From NCBI GenBank assembly GCA_014323925.1, contig JACONC010000012.1:1-51427 (forward strand): a DNA stretch of 51,427 nt, in the 5' to 3' direction. The translations under genes and the position numbers were made by a program. Below, in pieces: positions 1 to 8,436 of the stretch; the first letter of the stretch is position 1; every line of letters starts with the position of its first letter. The stretch comes from Chromatiales bacterium (lineage in GTDB: Bacteria > Pseudomonadota > Gammaproteobacteria > Poriferisulfidales > Oxydemutatoraceae). The notes beneath the pieces are model-generated. The model ran no database searches and had not been told where the DNA came from. It saw only the letters and a list, made by a program, of their open reading frames with translations.

Positions 1-1
1 C

Positions 2-1072
2 CTTCGCCACGAGACGGCGGGTGAGATTATGTTTGGTCAATGGTTGCTACCTTACAACGAAATCGTTGCCCAATGGGTAGATCCTTTCTATGATGCTGGT
101 GCCGACTCGCATACCAGCATTATGGGTAATATTGGTGGTTCTACTGAGCGTTCTGGTGGTTGGTTAAGTTCGTTGTTCTACAACGGTAGCTTTAATAATA
201 GTAGCGACTTTACTAATGCATTCGGGGCACTGGCTTTTAACCGTCGTCAAGAAGGTGTCGTCCAATATGTTTGGCCGAATACTTCGGCGATGGCAAGTCA
301 AACCCGCGATGGCTTACAGTTTCGCTTTGCGGTTACATCAGGAGATGGTATTGAAGCACAAGGCGTTGATTCTGAATCGCCGTTAGGTGGTAGGGATGTT
401 GATCCGCGTATCATATCTACTGGTGTTTCGTATCAGCATAATATGGCTAACGGCCAAATCTGGCTTGCCGCCGCTTACGAGCAACACGAAGATGTCAGTG
501 CAGTTAACTTAAGTTATAGTGGCGAGGCAGAAGTTGGTGACATTGCATGTGATGACTCAGATGACGAAGGTTATCGTTTAGCCGGTCGCTATAAGCACGA
601 TTGGGGTAATGGTCAGTCCACTTGGATTGCTGCGATGTACGAAGAACTGGAGTACGACGCAAGTTGCCAACGTGTGACAGCAGTTGATGCTAATGGTAAG
701 CCTACTACTTCTGCAGATTATAATAATACAAATGCCCCCATCTGGAGCGGTGTAGACCGTGATGCTTGGATGATTTCCGGTAAGCATGCCTTCGGCAACG
801 GCGTGGATATCCGTGCCTCATATATGGATGCCGACGAATGGGACTGTGATTCCGATGTATGTACTTCGGCAGCCGAAAGAGATACTGATGCGGATGCATT
901 CAACATTGGTGTGTTCTACACGATGCCGGCTGGTACTGAGTTGCGTGCGACTTATTCTGAAGTTGATAACAAAGACAATGCTGGTTATGATTTTGGTATC
1001 AACGGTACCGTTCCTGCTACAGGCGCGGATATAGAAATGTTCGCCGTCGGTATCGTCCACTGGTTTGACTAG
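2..1072 (+). CDS. Outer-membrane porin, 5'-truncated by window edge
   Basis: Predicted beta-barrel porin for diffusion of small solutes across the outer membrane. The frame is open to the first bases of the window and the codons before the first Met (LRHETAGEI) match the inverted paralogue at 1780-3081 (LRHEMMGEI), so the true start lies outside. The protein ends in an aromatic C-terminus (HWFD), as expected for BAM-assembled barrels. Alternating strands such as YKHDWGNGQ and AFGNGVDIRASYMD are conserved with the paralogue, while the segments between them differ in sequence and length, as surface loops do. A strong terminator follows at 1127. The porin superfamily is clear from these traits; the exact family and substrate cannot be told. 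Confidence 0.82.
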   Translation, partial: LRHETAGEIMFGQWLLPYNEIVAQWVDPFYDAGADSHTSIMGNIGGSTERSGGWLSSLFYNGSFNNSSDFTNAFGALAFNRRQEGVVQYVWPNTSAMASQTRDGLQFRFAVTSGDGIEAQGVDSESPLGGRDVDPRIISTGVSYQHNMANGQIWLAAAYEQHEDVSAVNLSYSGEAEVGDIACDDSDDEGYRLAGRYKHDWGNGQSTWIAAMYEELEYDASCQRVTAVDANGKPTTSADYNNTNAPIWSGVDRDAWMISGKHAFGNGVDIRASYMDADEWDCDSDVCTSAAERDTDADAFNIGVFYTMPAGTELRATYSEVDNKDNAGYDFGINGTVPATGADIEMFAVGIVHWFD

Positions 1073-1126
1073 TCGTATATTTCACGGATAGAATTTTTTA
1101 CCACTATTCCACCATGGATGGTAGAG

Positions 1127-1154
1127 ACCGCCGCCTTTGGGTGGCGGTTTTTTT
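1127..1154 (+). terminator. Rho-independent terminator of the porin gene
   Basis: A 9-bp stem (ACCGCCGCC with GGTGGCGGT, one wobble pair) with a 4-nt loop is followed by seven T. It sits 55 bp after the porin stop codon. Confidence 0.9.
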
Positions 1155-1414
1155 ATTCTTGTTATTTTTTAATCTATTTCCCTAGATACAATAATCCCTA
1201 TAATGACACACCAAATGGGACCATTTCCCAAATCATACGAACCTCTAGACAATCTTTGCTACACGATTTCACCTATATTTAAAGAAAGTTTTTCGTTTGG
1301 TAAAGTGTGGTAAATATGCAGAGAACTGGCTTTAGATGGGCTTGCCAGAAAATGACCGACTAAGTCAGCTAAGCATAGAAAAATCTTGATGCAACAATTA
1401 CCTAATTACTTTGT

Positions 1415-1705
1415 TTGATTGCTCGCCTAGAGATTAGAAAAACCATCTATACTACGAATGCAATAGAAAGCCGCAATAGGTTTATCAGAAAATCAATCTG
1501 CACTCGTAAGATATTTCCAAGTGACCAATCGGCATTTAAAAATAGTCTATTGGGGCTGGAGGAAGTTGCTGATTACTGGGCGATTCCGATACGGAACTGG
1601 AAATCGGCGATGAAACAATTAGCTATTGAATACAAAGTTACACAGAATAGATTACAACCTCTCTTTTTCATAATATCCTCCTTATTTAATCAAGTTTTTT
1701 ATTAG
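1415..1705 (+). pseudogene. IS256-family transposase, C-terminal remnant
   Basis: About 85 codons match the C-terminal end of IS256/Mutator-type DDE transposases: IYTTNAIES near the start, then RKSICTRKIFPSD and WAIPIRNWKSAMKQLAIEY. Full-length members are about 400 residues, so the N-terminal three quarters, including most of the catalytic domain, is gone. The stretch 1156-1414 before it has no intact reading frame and probably holds eroded element sequence. No intact terminal repeat was found. It lies between two inverted porin copies and may mark the event that put them there. The family call is firm; activity is excluded. Confidence 0.85.
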
Positions 1706-1710
1706 TGGAA

Positions 1711-1736
1711 AGCTTCCCTCTTGCCGGAGGGAAGCT
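1711..1736 (-). terminator. Perfect 10-bp hairpin after the second porin gene
   Basis: AGCTTCCCTC pairs exactly with GAGGGAAGCT across a 6-nt loop. It lies 44 bp beyond the stop codon of the minus-strand porin copy. The U-tract on that strand is short (TTT then CC), so it is a weak intrinsic terminator or an mRNA-stabilising stem. Confidence 0.55.
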
Positions 1737-1779
1737 CTCGTGACATCCATGTCAAAACATTTATCCGTAATTTAGAGGT

Positions 1780-3081
1780 TTAGTCAAACCAGTGGACAAT
1801 ACCAACGGCGAACATTTCTACATCTTCACCTTGAGGAACCCCGCTTACACCTATACCGAAATCATAACCGGCGTTAGCTTCGTTACTAACTTCAGAATAT
1901 GTTGCGCGCAACTCAGTACCAGCCGGCATCGTATAGAACAAGCCTATGTTAAATGCATCCGCACCAGTGTTCCTTTCAGCTTCGGCCCGCTCGTTTACAT
2001 TAGCTGTAGCTGGGTTATCTCTACAGACATCACCATCGCACTCTAAATCGTCGCCATCCATATAGGAAGCGCGAATATCTAAACCATTGCCGAAGGCATG
2101 CTTACCAGAAATCATCCAAGCATCACGTTCAACACCTGTCCAGATAGGAGCTGGGTTATCAAAGGTAAAATCAGCATCGTTCACATCTGTACAACCCGTC
2201 GAATCATAGTCCAGTTCTTCATACATTCCGGCAATATAGGTAGTTTGCCCATTACCCCAGTCGTGTTTATAGCGACCAGCAAGCCTTATACCTTCATCTT
2301 CTGAGTCAGCGCATTTTGCAACATTCCGAAGGATACTAGCGGTAGTGTCTTCATGTTGTTCATAAGCGGCAGCGATCCAGATTTGGTGGGCACCCATATT
2401 ATGCTGGTAAGCAACACCAGTGGACATAATACGAGGGTCAAGAGTAGCTTTTCTTTCTGTATTAGTACCTTGATTATAAATTATCTCCTCGTCTGTTGCA
2501 CTACCATCTGTTACCGCAAAGCGGAACTGAAAACCATCGCGATTCTGGTCTCCCATAGCTGCGGTATTCGGCCAAACATACTGGACGATACCTTCTTGAC
2601 GACGATTAAAAGAGAGTGCGCCATAATTATCACCCGCTGCAAAACCACCAAAGCTTCCAGCATAAAACGCTCCTGTAAAACCGCCAGGTACATTCACTCC
2701 TCTAGTTTCACCACCAATATTACCCATAATACTACTATGCGAGTCGGCACCGGCATCGTAGAAGGGATCTATCCATTGAGCAACGATTTGGTTATATGGT
2801 AATAACCATTGAGCAAACATAATCTCACCCATCATCTCGTGGCGAAGGCTGATTTTAGATTCACGACTACACCAGTCATCGTTGGTATCTGCGTTTGAAA
2901 AGAAGGTGTATTGTTCACATCGGAAGCCCACTTGTAAACCAGGAATACCAGTATCCATGTGGGACATGAAGCCGATATTGGCAGAGTTGTTTTGTAAACG
3001 ATCCCATTCTCTCGGACCATTATCAACCCACTCATACGACCAATCCTGCCAAGCGTAGATGTTAATATTCTCAGCTTGAGC
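1780..3081 (-). pseudogene. Second porin copy, signal peptide region lost
   Basis: This is a paralogue of the porin at 2-1072 in inverted orientation. The frame runs from the mature N-terminus (AQAENINIYAWQDW) through conserved strands to the same HWFD C-terminus, about 433 codons. AQA is the expected end of a signal peptide, but the codon just before it is TAG, another in-frame stop (TAA) lies six codons further up, and no start codon or hydrophobic segment can be read upstream. The internal Met at 2967 would remove the first beta strands and leave no signal. It is therefore either a pseudogene or a silent donor copy. The rest of the frame is intact, which argues for recent loss or for retention as a recombination partner. 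Confidence 0.75.
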
Positions 3082-3237
3082 CTAGCTATACAGGGAATTT
3101 TATGGTTCGGCACCCAGATTTATGACGAGATTACTGAATACCTGTGAGGTGTTTTGTTTGCAACAAAAGAATACAGTGCTTAAAAGTATTGCTTTGCTTA
3201 GCAAATAATTATCGGAAACTTAAGTGATGTGGGTTGG

Positions 3238-4323
3238 TTAAGTACTAAACCTGAAGTGTACGATATCGGCTTCTTGCATTATATAGTCCTTGCCTTCCAG
3301 ACGCCATTTTCCAGCATCTTTAGCCCCTTGTTCACCGCCATGATTTATATAATCTTCATAGGCAATTACTTCGGCACGAATGAAGCCTTTTTCAAAGTCG
3401 CTGTGTATGCAACCGGCAGCTTGCGGTGCAGTAGCACCGTTGGCGACTGTCCATGCTTTAGCTTCTTTGGCACCAGCAGTAAAAAATGTAAGTAGATTAA
3501 GCAAGCGATAGCCGGCTTGGGCAACGCGATCTAGACCAGTCTGTCTCATACCTAAATCCTTCATAAACTCTAACCGTTCCTCTCTATCTAGACAGACCAG
3601 TTCAGCCTCAAATTTGGCACAGACCTCAACGAGAATTAAGTTGTGTTCATCGGCATAACGAACTAAATGTCGGTGATAGAGGTTTTCGATATTTTGCTCG
3701 TCTACATTGGCAATGAGCATCATCGGTTTAGAACTTAACAGATTTAATTCTCGCACATGTGCTTGTTCAGCTTCGTTTAAGTTGAGCGTGCGAATATTAT
3801 TTCCTGCTGCTAGGTGTTCGTATAACTGCTCTAGTATTTGCTTTTTTTGAAGCTCATCTTTATTGCCGGATTTAGCGTTTTTAGCGACGCGTTGACAGGC
3901 ACGGTCAACTATTTCTAGATCAGAGAGCAGTAGTTCGGTATTGATAATTTCCACATCAGACAGTGGATCGACCTTGCCGTCAACATGGCTCACCTCACCT
4001 CCAAAGCATCTTAAAACCTGAGCGATTGCGTGCGTGCCCCTAATATGAGACAGAAACTGATTGCCTAACCCTTCGCCTTTTGAAGCTCCTTTAACAAGAC
4101 CTGCAATATCTACGAATTCAAGTATAGTCGGTACTTTTTTGGCTGACGATGCCAACTGCGCTAATCTATTCAGGCGCTCGTCAGCAACCTCTACCACACC
4201 GGTATTCGGATCTATAGTGCAAAAAGGATAATTCTCTGCAGCAATATCCGCACCAGTCAGCGCATTGAACAGGGTCGATTTACCCACATTAGGCAAACCC
4301 ACAATACCGCATTTAAATCCCAT
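3238..4323 (-). CDS. ychF: Redox/stress-responsive ATPase YchF (Obg family)
   Basis: A universally conserved P-loop NTPase that prefers ATP and binds ribosomes; it is linked to translation and oxidative-stress control. It begins MGFKCGIVGLPNVGKST (P-loop at residues 8-16), with switch motif VDIAGLVKGASKGEGLGN, a variant NVDE base-recognition motif in place of NKxD, and the C-terminal TGS-type domain (FEKGFIRAEVIAY). From this Met the protein has 361 residues, the usual length. A frame extension 19 codons upstream overlaps pth and is not supported. It sits 19 bp after pth, the common gammaproteobacterial pair. Confidence 0.96.
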   Translation of the reverse strand: MGFKCGIVGLPNVGKSTLFNALTGADIAAENYPFCTIDPNTGVVEVADERLNRLAQLASSAKKVPTILEFVDIAGLVKGASKGEGLGNQFLSHIRGTHAIAQVLRCFGGEVSHVDGKVDPLSDVEIINTELLLSDLEIVDRACQRVAKNAKSGNKDELQKKQILEQLYEHLAAGNNIRTLNLNEAEQAHVRELNLLSSKPMMLIANVDEQNIENLYHRHLVRYADEHNLILVEVCAKFEAELVCLDREERLEFMKDLGMRQTGLDRVAQAGYRLLNLLTFFTAGAKEAKAWTVANGATAPQAAGCIHSDFEKGFIRAEVIAYEDYINHGGEQGAKDAGKWRLEGKDYIMQEADIVHFRFST

Positions 4324-4342
4324 GAATGCGCCTTCCCATGTA

Positions 4343-4930
4343 TTAGTTATGGCTGTGTAGGGCTTCCACTGCCTTGTCAAACTCTCCGGCTACTATATCC
4401 TTGGTTAGTTCGTAAAGCATGGGAAAATAGGCATCTATTGCTAGTCGTTCTTCTGGTTTAGGGTTGGATAAAACATAGGGTGTGACCTTGTCTTTGGAAC
4501 CAGGGTGTCCTACGCCAATACGCAAGCGCCAAAAATCCTTGCCTAGGTGCCTGATAATATCCAATAAGCCGTTATGCCCGCCGTGTCCGCCACCGTATTT
4601 AATGCGTATTTTTGCCGTTTGAAAATCTATCTCGTCGTGTACTACTAAAACCTGCTCTATGCTTAGCTTGTAAAAATGGATAACTGAGGCAAGTGCCTGC
4701 CCACTACGGTTCATAAATATGTTCGGTTTTATGAGTCTTACTGGTTGTCCTAACAGCGTGATATTGCATATAGCACTTTTGAGTTTAGCGTTGTCTTTGA
4801 ACTGCAACTGGTGTTTATGTGCTAGATAATCAACAAACCAAAAGCCTGCATTGTGGCGATTATTTTGATATTTGGTTCCAGGGTTGCCTAAACCGGCTAT
4901 CAGACTTATCTTTGTCTGACTAGATGTCAA
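4343..4930 (-). CDS. pth: Peptidyl-tRNA hydrolase
   Basis: Cleaves peptidyl-tRNAs released from stalled ribosomes, recycling tRNA in the cytoplasm. The 195-residue protein has the family landmarks: GLGNPGTKY, the catalytic His in NRHNAGFW (His26), KPNIFMNRSG, VVHDEID and GGGHGGHNGL. It lies between rplY and ychF on the same strand with short gaps, which suggests one translation-related operon. Length and motifs are normal. Confidence 0.97.
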   Translation of the reverse strand: MTSSQTKISLIAGLGNPGTKYQNNRHNAGFWFVDYLAHKHQLQFKDNAKLKSAICNITLLGQPVRLIKPNIFMNRSGQALASVIHFYKLSIEQVLVVHDEIDFQTAKIRIKYGGGHGGHNGLLDIIRHLGKDFWRLRIGVGHPGSKDKVTPYVLSNPKPEERLAIDAYFPMLYELTKDIVAGEFDKAVEALHSHN

Positions 4931-4954
4931 CTTAGAAATAGCGATGATTGCAAC

Positions 4955-5647
4955 CTAGGTTTTCTGATCTTTATTGCTTTGTTCAGATTTTTGTTCGTCT
5001 TCCGTTTCTTGTTGTGGTTCTGCACTTTCCGCCTCTACAGCTTCCTCTGCTTCGCCAACTTCCATAACGCGCGGCATAATGACTGAGACCAGCGCAAAGT
5101 CACTTGCCTCACCGTGCGACAGAGCTACTAAATTAACATTTTCTGGTAATTTGAGGTCAGACAGATGCAGTGAATTATTTAAGCGTAAATCGGCAACATC
5201 TACTTCTAGATATTCTGGCAGGTCTTTCGGCAAACAACTGACTTCTACATCAGTCTGCATGTGGCTGATAATTCCTCCCTGCTGCTTCACGCCTACGCAT
5301 ACATCCTCATTTATAAAGTGCAAAGGCACATGGACTTTAATCTGTTGATCCTCACTAATCCTAAAGAAATCTATATGCAGAACTTGGGTTTTACTGGGAT
5401 GGCGTTGTATGTCACGCAAAATAACCTTTTCGTGCTTGCCCTCTGCTTTTAAGGTTAGGATATGCGAATAAAAAGCCTCGTTTTTCAAATGCTGCATCAG
5501 TTCATTATGGTTAATTGAAAGCAACACCTCTGGGTGGTTGCCGCCATAGACCACAGCCGGGACTTGACCTGCCTTTCGCATACGGCGGTTGCCATTACTA
5601 TTAGCTTTCGCACGCGATTGTGCTTTAATTTCAAATTGTTGTTGCAT
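4955..5647 (-). CDS. rplY: 50S ribosomal protein L25 (CTC/TL5 type)
   Basis: Binds 5S rRNA in the large subunit. The 230-residue protein is the long general-stress form: an N-terminal L25 domain (RMRKAGQVPAVVYGGN, HIDFFRI), then a C-terminal TL5 beta domain (SCLPKDLPEYLEVDV, LHLSDLKLP) and an acidic Glu-rich tail from about residue 195. It is the first gene of rplY-pth-ychF. The usual upstream neighbour prs is absent. Confidence 0.95.
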   Translation of the reverse strand: MQQQFEIKAQSRAKANSNGNRRMRKAGQVPAVVYGGNHPEVLLSINHNELMQHLKNEAFYSHILTLKAEGKHEKVILRDIQRHPSKTQVLHIDFFRISEDQQIKVHVPLHFINEDVCVGVKQQGGIISHMQTDVEVSCLPKDLPEYLEVDVADLRLNNSLHLSDLKLPENVNLVALSHGEASDFALVSVIMPRVMEVGEAEEAVEAESAEPQQETEDEQKSEQSNKDQKT

Positions 5648-5761
5648 CAGTTCTATATTCTCCAGTTATAACAGCCATATAAACTAATGGCTTAGTCTGA
5701 GGCAGGTCGATTAAGAAATATTACTTGGTATCGTTAAATCTACAAAAATATCTCAAAGTGG

Positions 5762-5977
5762 CTATTCTTTGGGATCTGTATGCCACAACCATGGGTCCTC
5801 TTTCATGACCAGGAAAAATATCCATACATTACCGACTAAGCCGATCAATAAACCTACGGCAGCTCCTAAACTCCATAAAGGATCATGCAAGTGATCCGTG
5901 AATGGAATCCAGTTCATGACATAAAAAATAAACACTGACCATACCACCATTAGTGCTAAAGCAATAAATAATTTCAT
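5762..5977 (-). CDS. Small two-helix inner-membrane protein, unknown function
   Basis: A 71-residue protein with two hydrophobic segments, one at the N-terminus (LFIALALMVVWSVFIFYVMN) and one around residues 38-59 (LGAAVGLLIGLVGNVWIFFLVM), ending in a short charged tail. The ATG at 5977 is chosen over the GTG three codons upstream, because the GTG falls inside the likely Shine-Dalgarno AAGGGG. No family is recognised. It stands alone between the rplY promoter region and a repeat-rich spacer. Confidence 0.6.
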   Translation of the reverse strand: MKLFIALALMVVWSVFIFYVMNWIPFTDHLHDPLWSLGAAVGLLIGLVGNVWIFFLVMKEDPWLWHTDPKE

Positions 5978-6112
5978 AGCTATCACCCCTTATCATACAA
6001 ATTTAAATATTGAAGTAGCATTATATCAATGTATTGATGGTATGCAAGCGGTTCGCCCCTGCATTGCCAATATTTCGTATCAAGAACATCTTATGATTAG
6101 AGGGTACTAGGG

Positions 6113-6133
6113 CTATCAGTATTATTCTGATAG
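6113..6133. repeat. Perfect 7-bp inverted repeat
   Basis: CTATCAG and CTGATAG flank a 7-nt AT-only loop, in the 324-bp spacer between the small membrane protein and the reductase. It could be an operator or an RNA hairpin; no T-tract follows on either strand. Confidence 0.5.
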
Positions 6134-6211
6134 TTGTATCTACAGCACGCGGTGGTATCAGGTTGCACTACATTGTTAAGATACGGCACAAAGCAAGCTG
6201 CCTAGAGATTC

Positions 6212-6300
6212 TCCGGGGTGTTCTAAAGGTATAGTGTAGGCATTGGGACACCCCTACGGACTTTTCATGTTGGGCTGGCGTTGCGAACGGGGTGTTCTAA
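6212..6300. repeat. Nested inverted and direct repeats after the reductase gene
   Basis: GGGGTGTTCTAA occurs twice in direct orientation (6215-6226 and 6289-6300). Its first seven bases also occur inverted as ACACCCC at 6248-6254, with outer TCCG/CGGA pairing. The second direct copy ends one base before the reductase stop codon. The arrangement resembles a tiny mobile or processed repeat, but no second example was seen elsewhere in the window. Confidence 0.45.
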
Positions 6301-6301
6301 C

Positions 6302-7378
6302 TTAGCGACCGCCAGGAATACTTGAAGCATCCAAGAATTTGTCATAAAAGATCTGGTCTTCCGGCATATTGTTTTCTATCAGCACTTTGATGGCTGCATC
6401 TATCATTGGTGGTGGACCGCAGAGATACGCCTGACATTGTCCGGCATCTATCACACCTTTGTCTATATATTCTTCTTTTAAGTGTTGGGTCACAAAGCCA
6501 CTCGGTCCTTGCCAATCGCTGTCTTTTGGTTCATCCGACAAGACTTCTATATATTTAAATGTTTTTTCACCCGCCCAGTTTTTACCCACTTCTTCCATCT
6601 CCTCTCTGCAGTATAGATCGCGTTGGGCTCGTGCGCCAAAGAAGTAATATGCATCGCGCAGCACTTTGCTTTGGGCTGCGTGTTCCAATACTGCTTTAAG
6701 TGCGCTCATACCACTGCCACCAGCAATGCAAATCATAGGTTTTTCGCTATCGCGCAGCCAAAAATTACCATACGGCACACTGATATTAAAACGAGCACCT
6801 GTTTGATCGCGCTCAAACAACCAGTCGGTAAACTCGCCACCAGGTACATGGCGCACAAAGAACAGTAGTTCTCTTGAATTACTCTGTTGCGGAGAACTTG
6901 CAAAAGAATAGGAGCGAGGTTTGCTTAAGTCCTTATGAGATATTTCGGCGTATTGACCGGCTTTCATGGTCGGCATATCAACATCACAATGAATTAACAT
7001 TTCAATAATATCGTGAGTTAAATTGCGCACCCGCGCCAGAGTGCCTTCACAACTAATAACCTGTTCTACACTGGCATCTAATGCTACTTCTATCTCAACA
7101 TCAGATTTTAATGCAGTTTGGCAGGCAAGAATCATTCCTGCATCAAGCTGATCAGGGGTTAGCACATAAGAAAAATCATTCAGCGGCTTGATCTTACCTT
7201 TCTTTAGGTAGCACCGGCAAGTGCCACAACTGCCAACCCGGCAGTCGTGAGGCCAAGCTAAACCTGCTGTCAGACCTGCTGCCAGCAGATTTTGTTTGGG
7301 CTTTACGACAACCTTAGAAGAACCATTAATGGTAGCTTGATGCTCCTTGCTTGGTTTGAAAAAATCAAATATAGACAT
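6302..7378 (-). CDS. 2Fe-2S ferredoxin-fused FAD/NAD(P)H reductase (oxygenase reductase type)
   Basis: Passes electrons from NAD(P)H through FAD and a 2Fe-2S centre to a partner, typically an oxygenase. The N-terminal plant-type ferredoxin domain has Cys46, Cys51, Cys54 and Cys86 (CRVGSCGTC then LACQTA). The FAD-binding motif RSYSFASSP is near residue 155, a nucleotide-binding motif AGGSGMSALK follows, and a C-terminal CGPPPM completes the FNR fold. The order matches reductases of toluene, phenol or xylene monooxygenases. No oxygenase component lies nearby, so the electron acceptor is unknown. It appears to follow the GST-like and 4Fe-4S genes in one minus-strand unit. Confidence 0.85.
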   Translation of the reverse strand: MSIFDFFKPSKEHQATINGSSKVVVKPKQNLLAAGLTAGLAWPHDCRVGSCGTCRCYLKKGKIKPLNDFSYVLTPDQLDAGMILACQTALKSDVEIEVALDASVEQVISCEGTLARVRNLTHDIIEMLIHCDVDMPTMKAGQYAEISHKDLSKPRSYSFASSPQQSNSRELLFFVRHVPGGEFTDWLFERDQTGARFNISVPYGNFWLRDSEKPMICIAGGSGMSALKAVLEHAAQSKVLRDAYYFFGARAQRDLYCREEMEEVGKNWAGEKTFKYIEVLSDEPKDSDWQGPSGFVTQHLKEEYIDKGVIDAGQCQAYLCGPPPMIDAAIKVLIENNMPEDQIFYDKFLDASSIPGGR

Positions 7379-7460
7379 ACCAACATACTATTACGATTAT
7401 GCGGTCGAACAAACAAGCAAAGTGCTCTATCAGAAACAGTTAAAATCTTATCTAGATATT

Positions 7461-8123
7461 TCAAACATTAATAGAAATATCTCTGAGCTTACCGTTTTGT
7501 ATATCCTCTGATGTCGGCACAGTAGTATAAGGAATGATATTCTCTTTACTAGTGCTTGAATGCTGTTTAACTTTGTTGAACCATTCCTGAACTTTTCCTT
7601 GCTGGCTCACTAAATCACCATGCCCTTTAATCATTAGCATGTTCACACAAGCTGACCAATGTATATCAGCCATAGAAAAATCACCGCAAATATAATCACC
7701 CTTTTTAGGTGGATTAGTAATTTGGGTATTCAACTGGCTTAGGATTTCGTCAAGTCCGGTAATGTCGTCAGCAGCTATTTTAGGTTGAGCTTCGTTAGAT
7801 GCAACACCACACCATTGGTACATGATCGCCCTAACAACTCCGTTTCTAGGCACCAAAGAAGGTCCGAAACCCTTGTCATCTAAATAAGAAAGTGCTGCCC
7901 CAGTGCCGTATACAACAAAGTCTATATCCTTTAATATAGGAGCGACTCCTAATGGGGATAGTGTCCGAACATCAGAACTATCCATTCCTCCTCCATCTAT
8001 ATCTATTACTTTCGCTTCTATATCAACGCCTTTTTCTGCTGCCATTTGCAAACACTTGGCAGTATCCATGCATTTAGGATGACCATGTAAAACCATACGG
8101 GTTCTTAATTGATCTCCAATCAT
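7461..8123 (-). CDS. Glutathione S-transferase-like protein
   Basis: A 220-residue protein with a thioredoxin-like N-terminal half (VLHGHPKCMDTAKCL, then the cis-Pro region GVAPILKD) and an alpha-helical C-terminal half (GDFSMADIHWSACVNMLM), the layout of cytosolic GSTs. Two Cys (HPKCMDTAKC) sit near the usual active-site position, so a cysteine-dependent GST or glutathionyl transfer role is possible. The start is supported by a strong GGAGG 8-9 nt upstream. It lies between the Fer4_19-like gene and the reductase, suggesting joint expression. The substrate is unknown. Confidence 0.72.
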   Translation of the reverse strand: MIGDQLRTRMVLHGHPKCMDTAKCLQMAAEKGVDIEAKVIDIDGGGMDSSDVRTLSPLGVAPILKDIDFVVYGTGAALSYLDDKGFGPSLVPRNGVVRAIMYQWCGVASNEAQPKIAADDITGLDEILSQLNTQITNPPKKGDYICGDFSMADIHWSACVNMLMIKGHGDLVSQQGKVQEWFNKVKQHSSTSKENIIPYTTVPTSEDIQNGKLRDISINV

Positions 8124-8152
8124 TTATACACCTCCTTGAAACTGAAAATTTA

Positions 8153-8329
8153 TTATTCAATAGTTAAAGCACCCGATGGACACTTTGCCACTTGGTCGCG
8201 TATTGCCTCCTCACTGGCGCCCGTTTGATTAATAACGAATTTACCATCTACTACCTTAAAAACAGCTGGTAAGCCGTTTACACAATTACCCGCGTGTATG
8301 CAGGTGTCTTCATCCCATTTAACTTCCAT
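8153..8329 (-). CDS. Small single-cluster iron-sulfur protein (Fer4_19-like)
   Basis: A 58-residue protein read directly from the minus strand: it starts MEVKWDEDTCIHAGNC and ends AKCPSGALTIE. The pattern C-x5-C followed by a Cys-Pro near residue 49 matches the divergent 4Fe-4S mono-cluster domain (PF06902, as in YjdI). Only three Cys are in the recognisable motif, so a non-Cys ligand (for example His12) or a 3Fe cluster is possible. AGGAGAT lies a few bases before the ATG. It heads the unit with the GST-like and reductase genes and may be an electron-transfer partner of them. Confidence 0.8.
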   Translation of the reverse strand: MEVKWDEDTCIHAGNCVNGLPAVFKVVDGKFVINQTGASEEAIRDQVAKCPSGALTIE

Positions 8330-8436
8330 AATTATCTCCTCATAAATTTTAGTGGAATACCCTAAGCAGTATTTGCTTATAATCTTTTATTATACCACAG
8401 CCCAACGAAAACTAAACTGGTTAGCTATAGATGGGA

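Noticed and set aside
2832-3113. Separate 93-codon gene upstream of the second porin
   Set aside because: It lies in another frame over the porin N-terminal coding region, which reads clearly as mature porin sequence.
4974-5452. Open frames antisense to rplY
   Set aside because: They mirror the biased codon pattern of rplY; no homology-like motifs and no ribosome binding sites.
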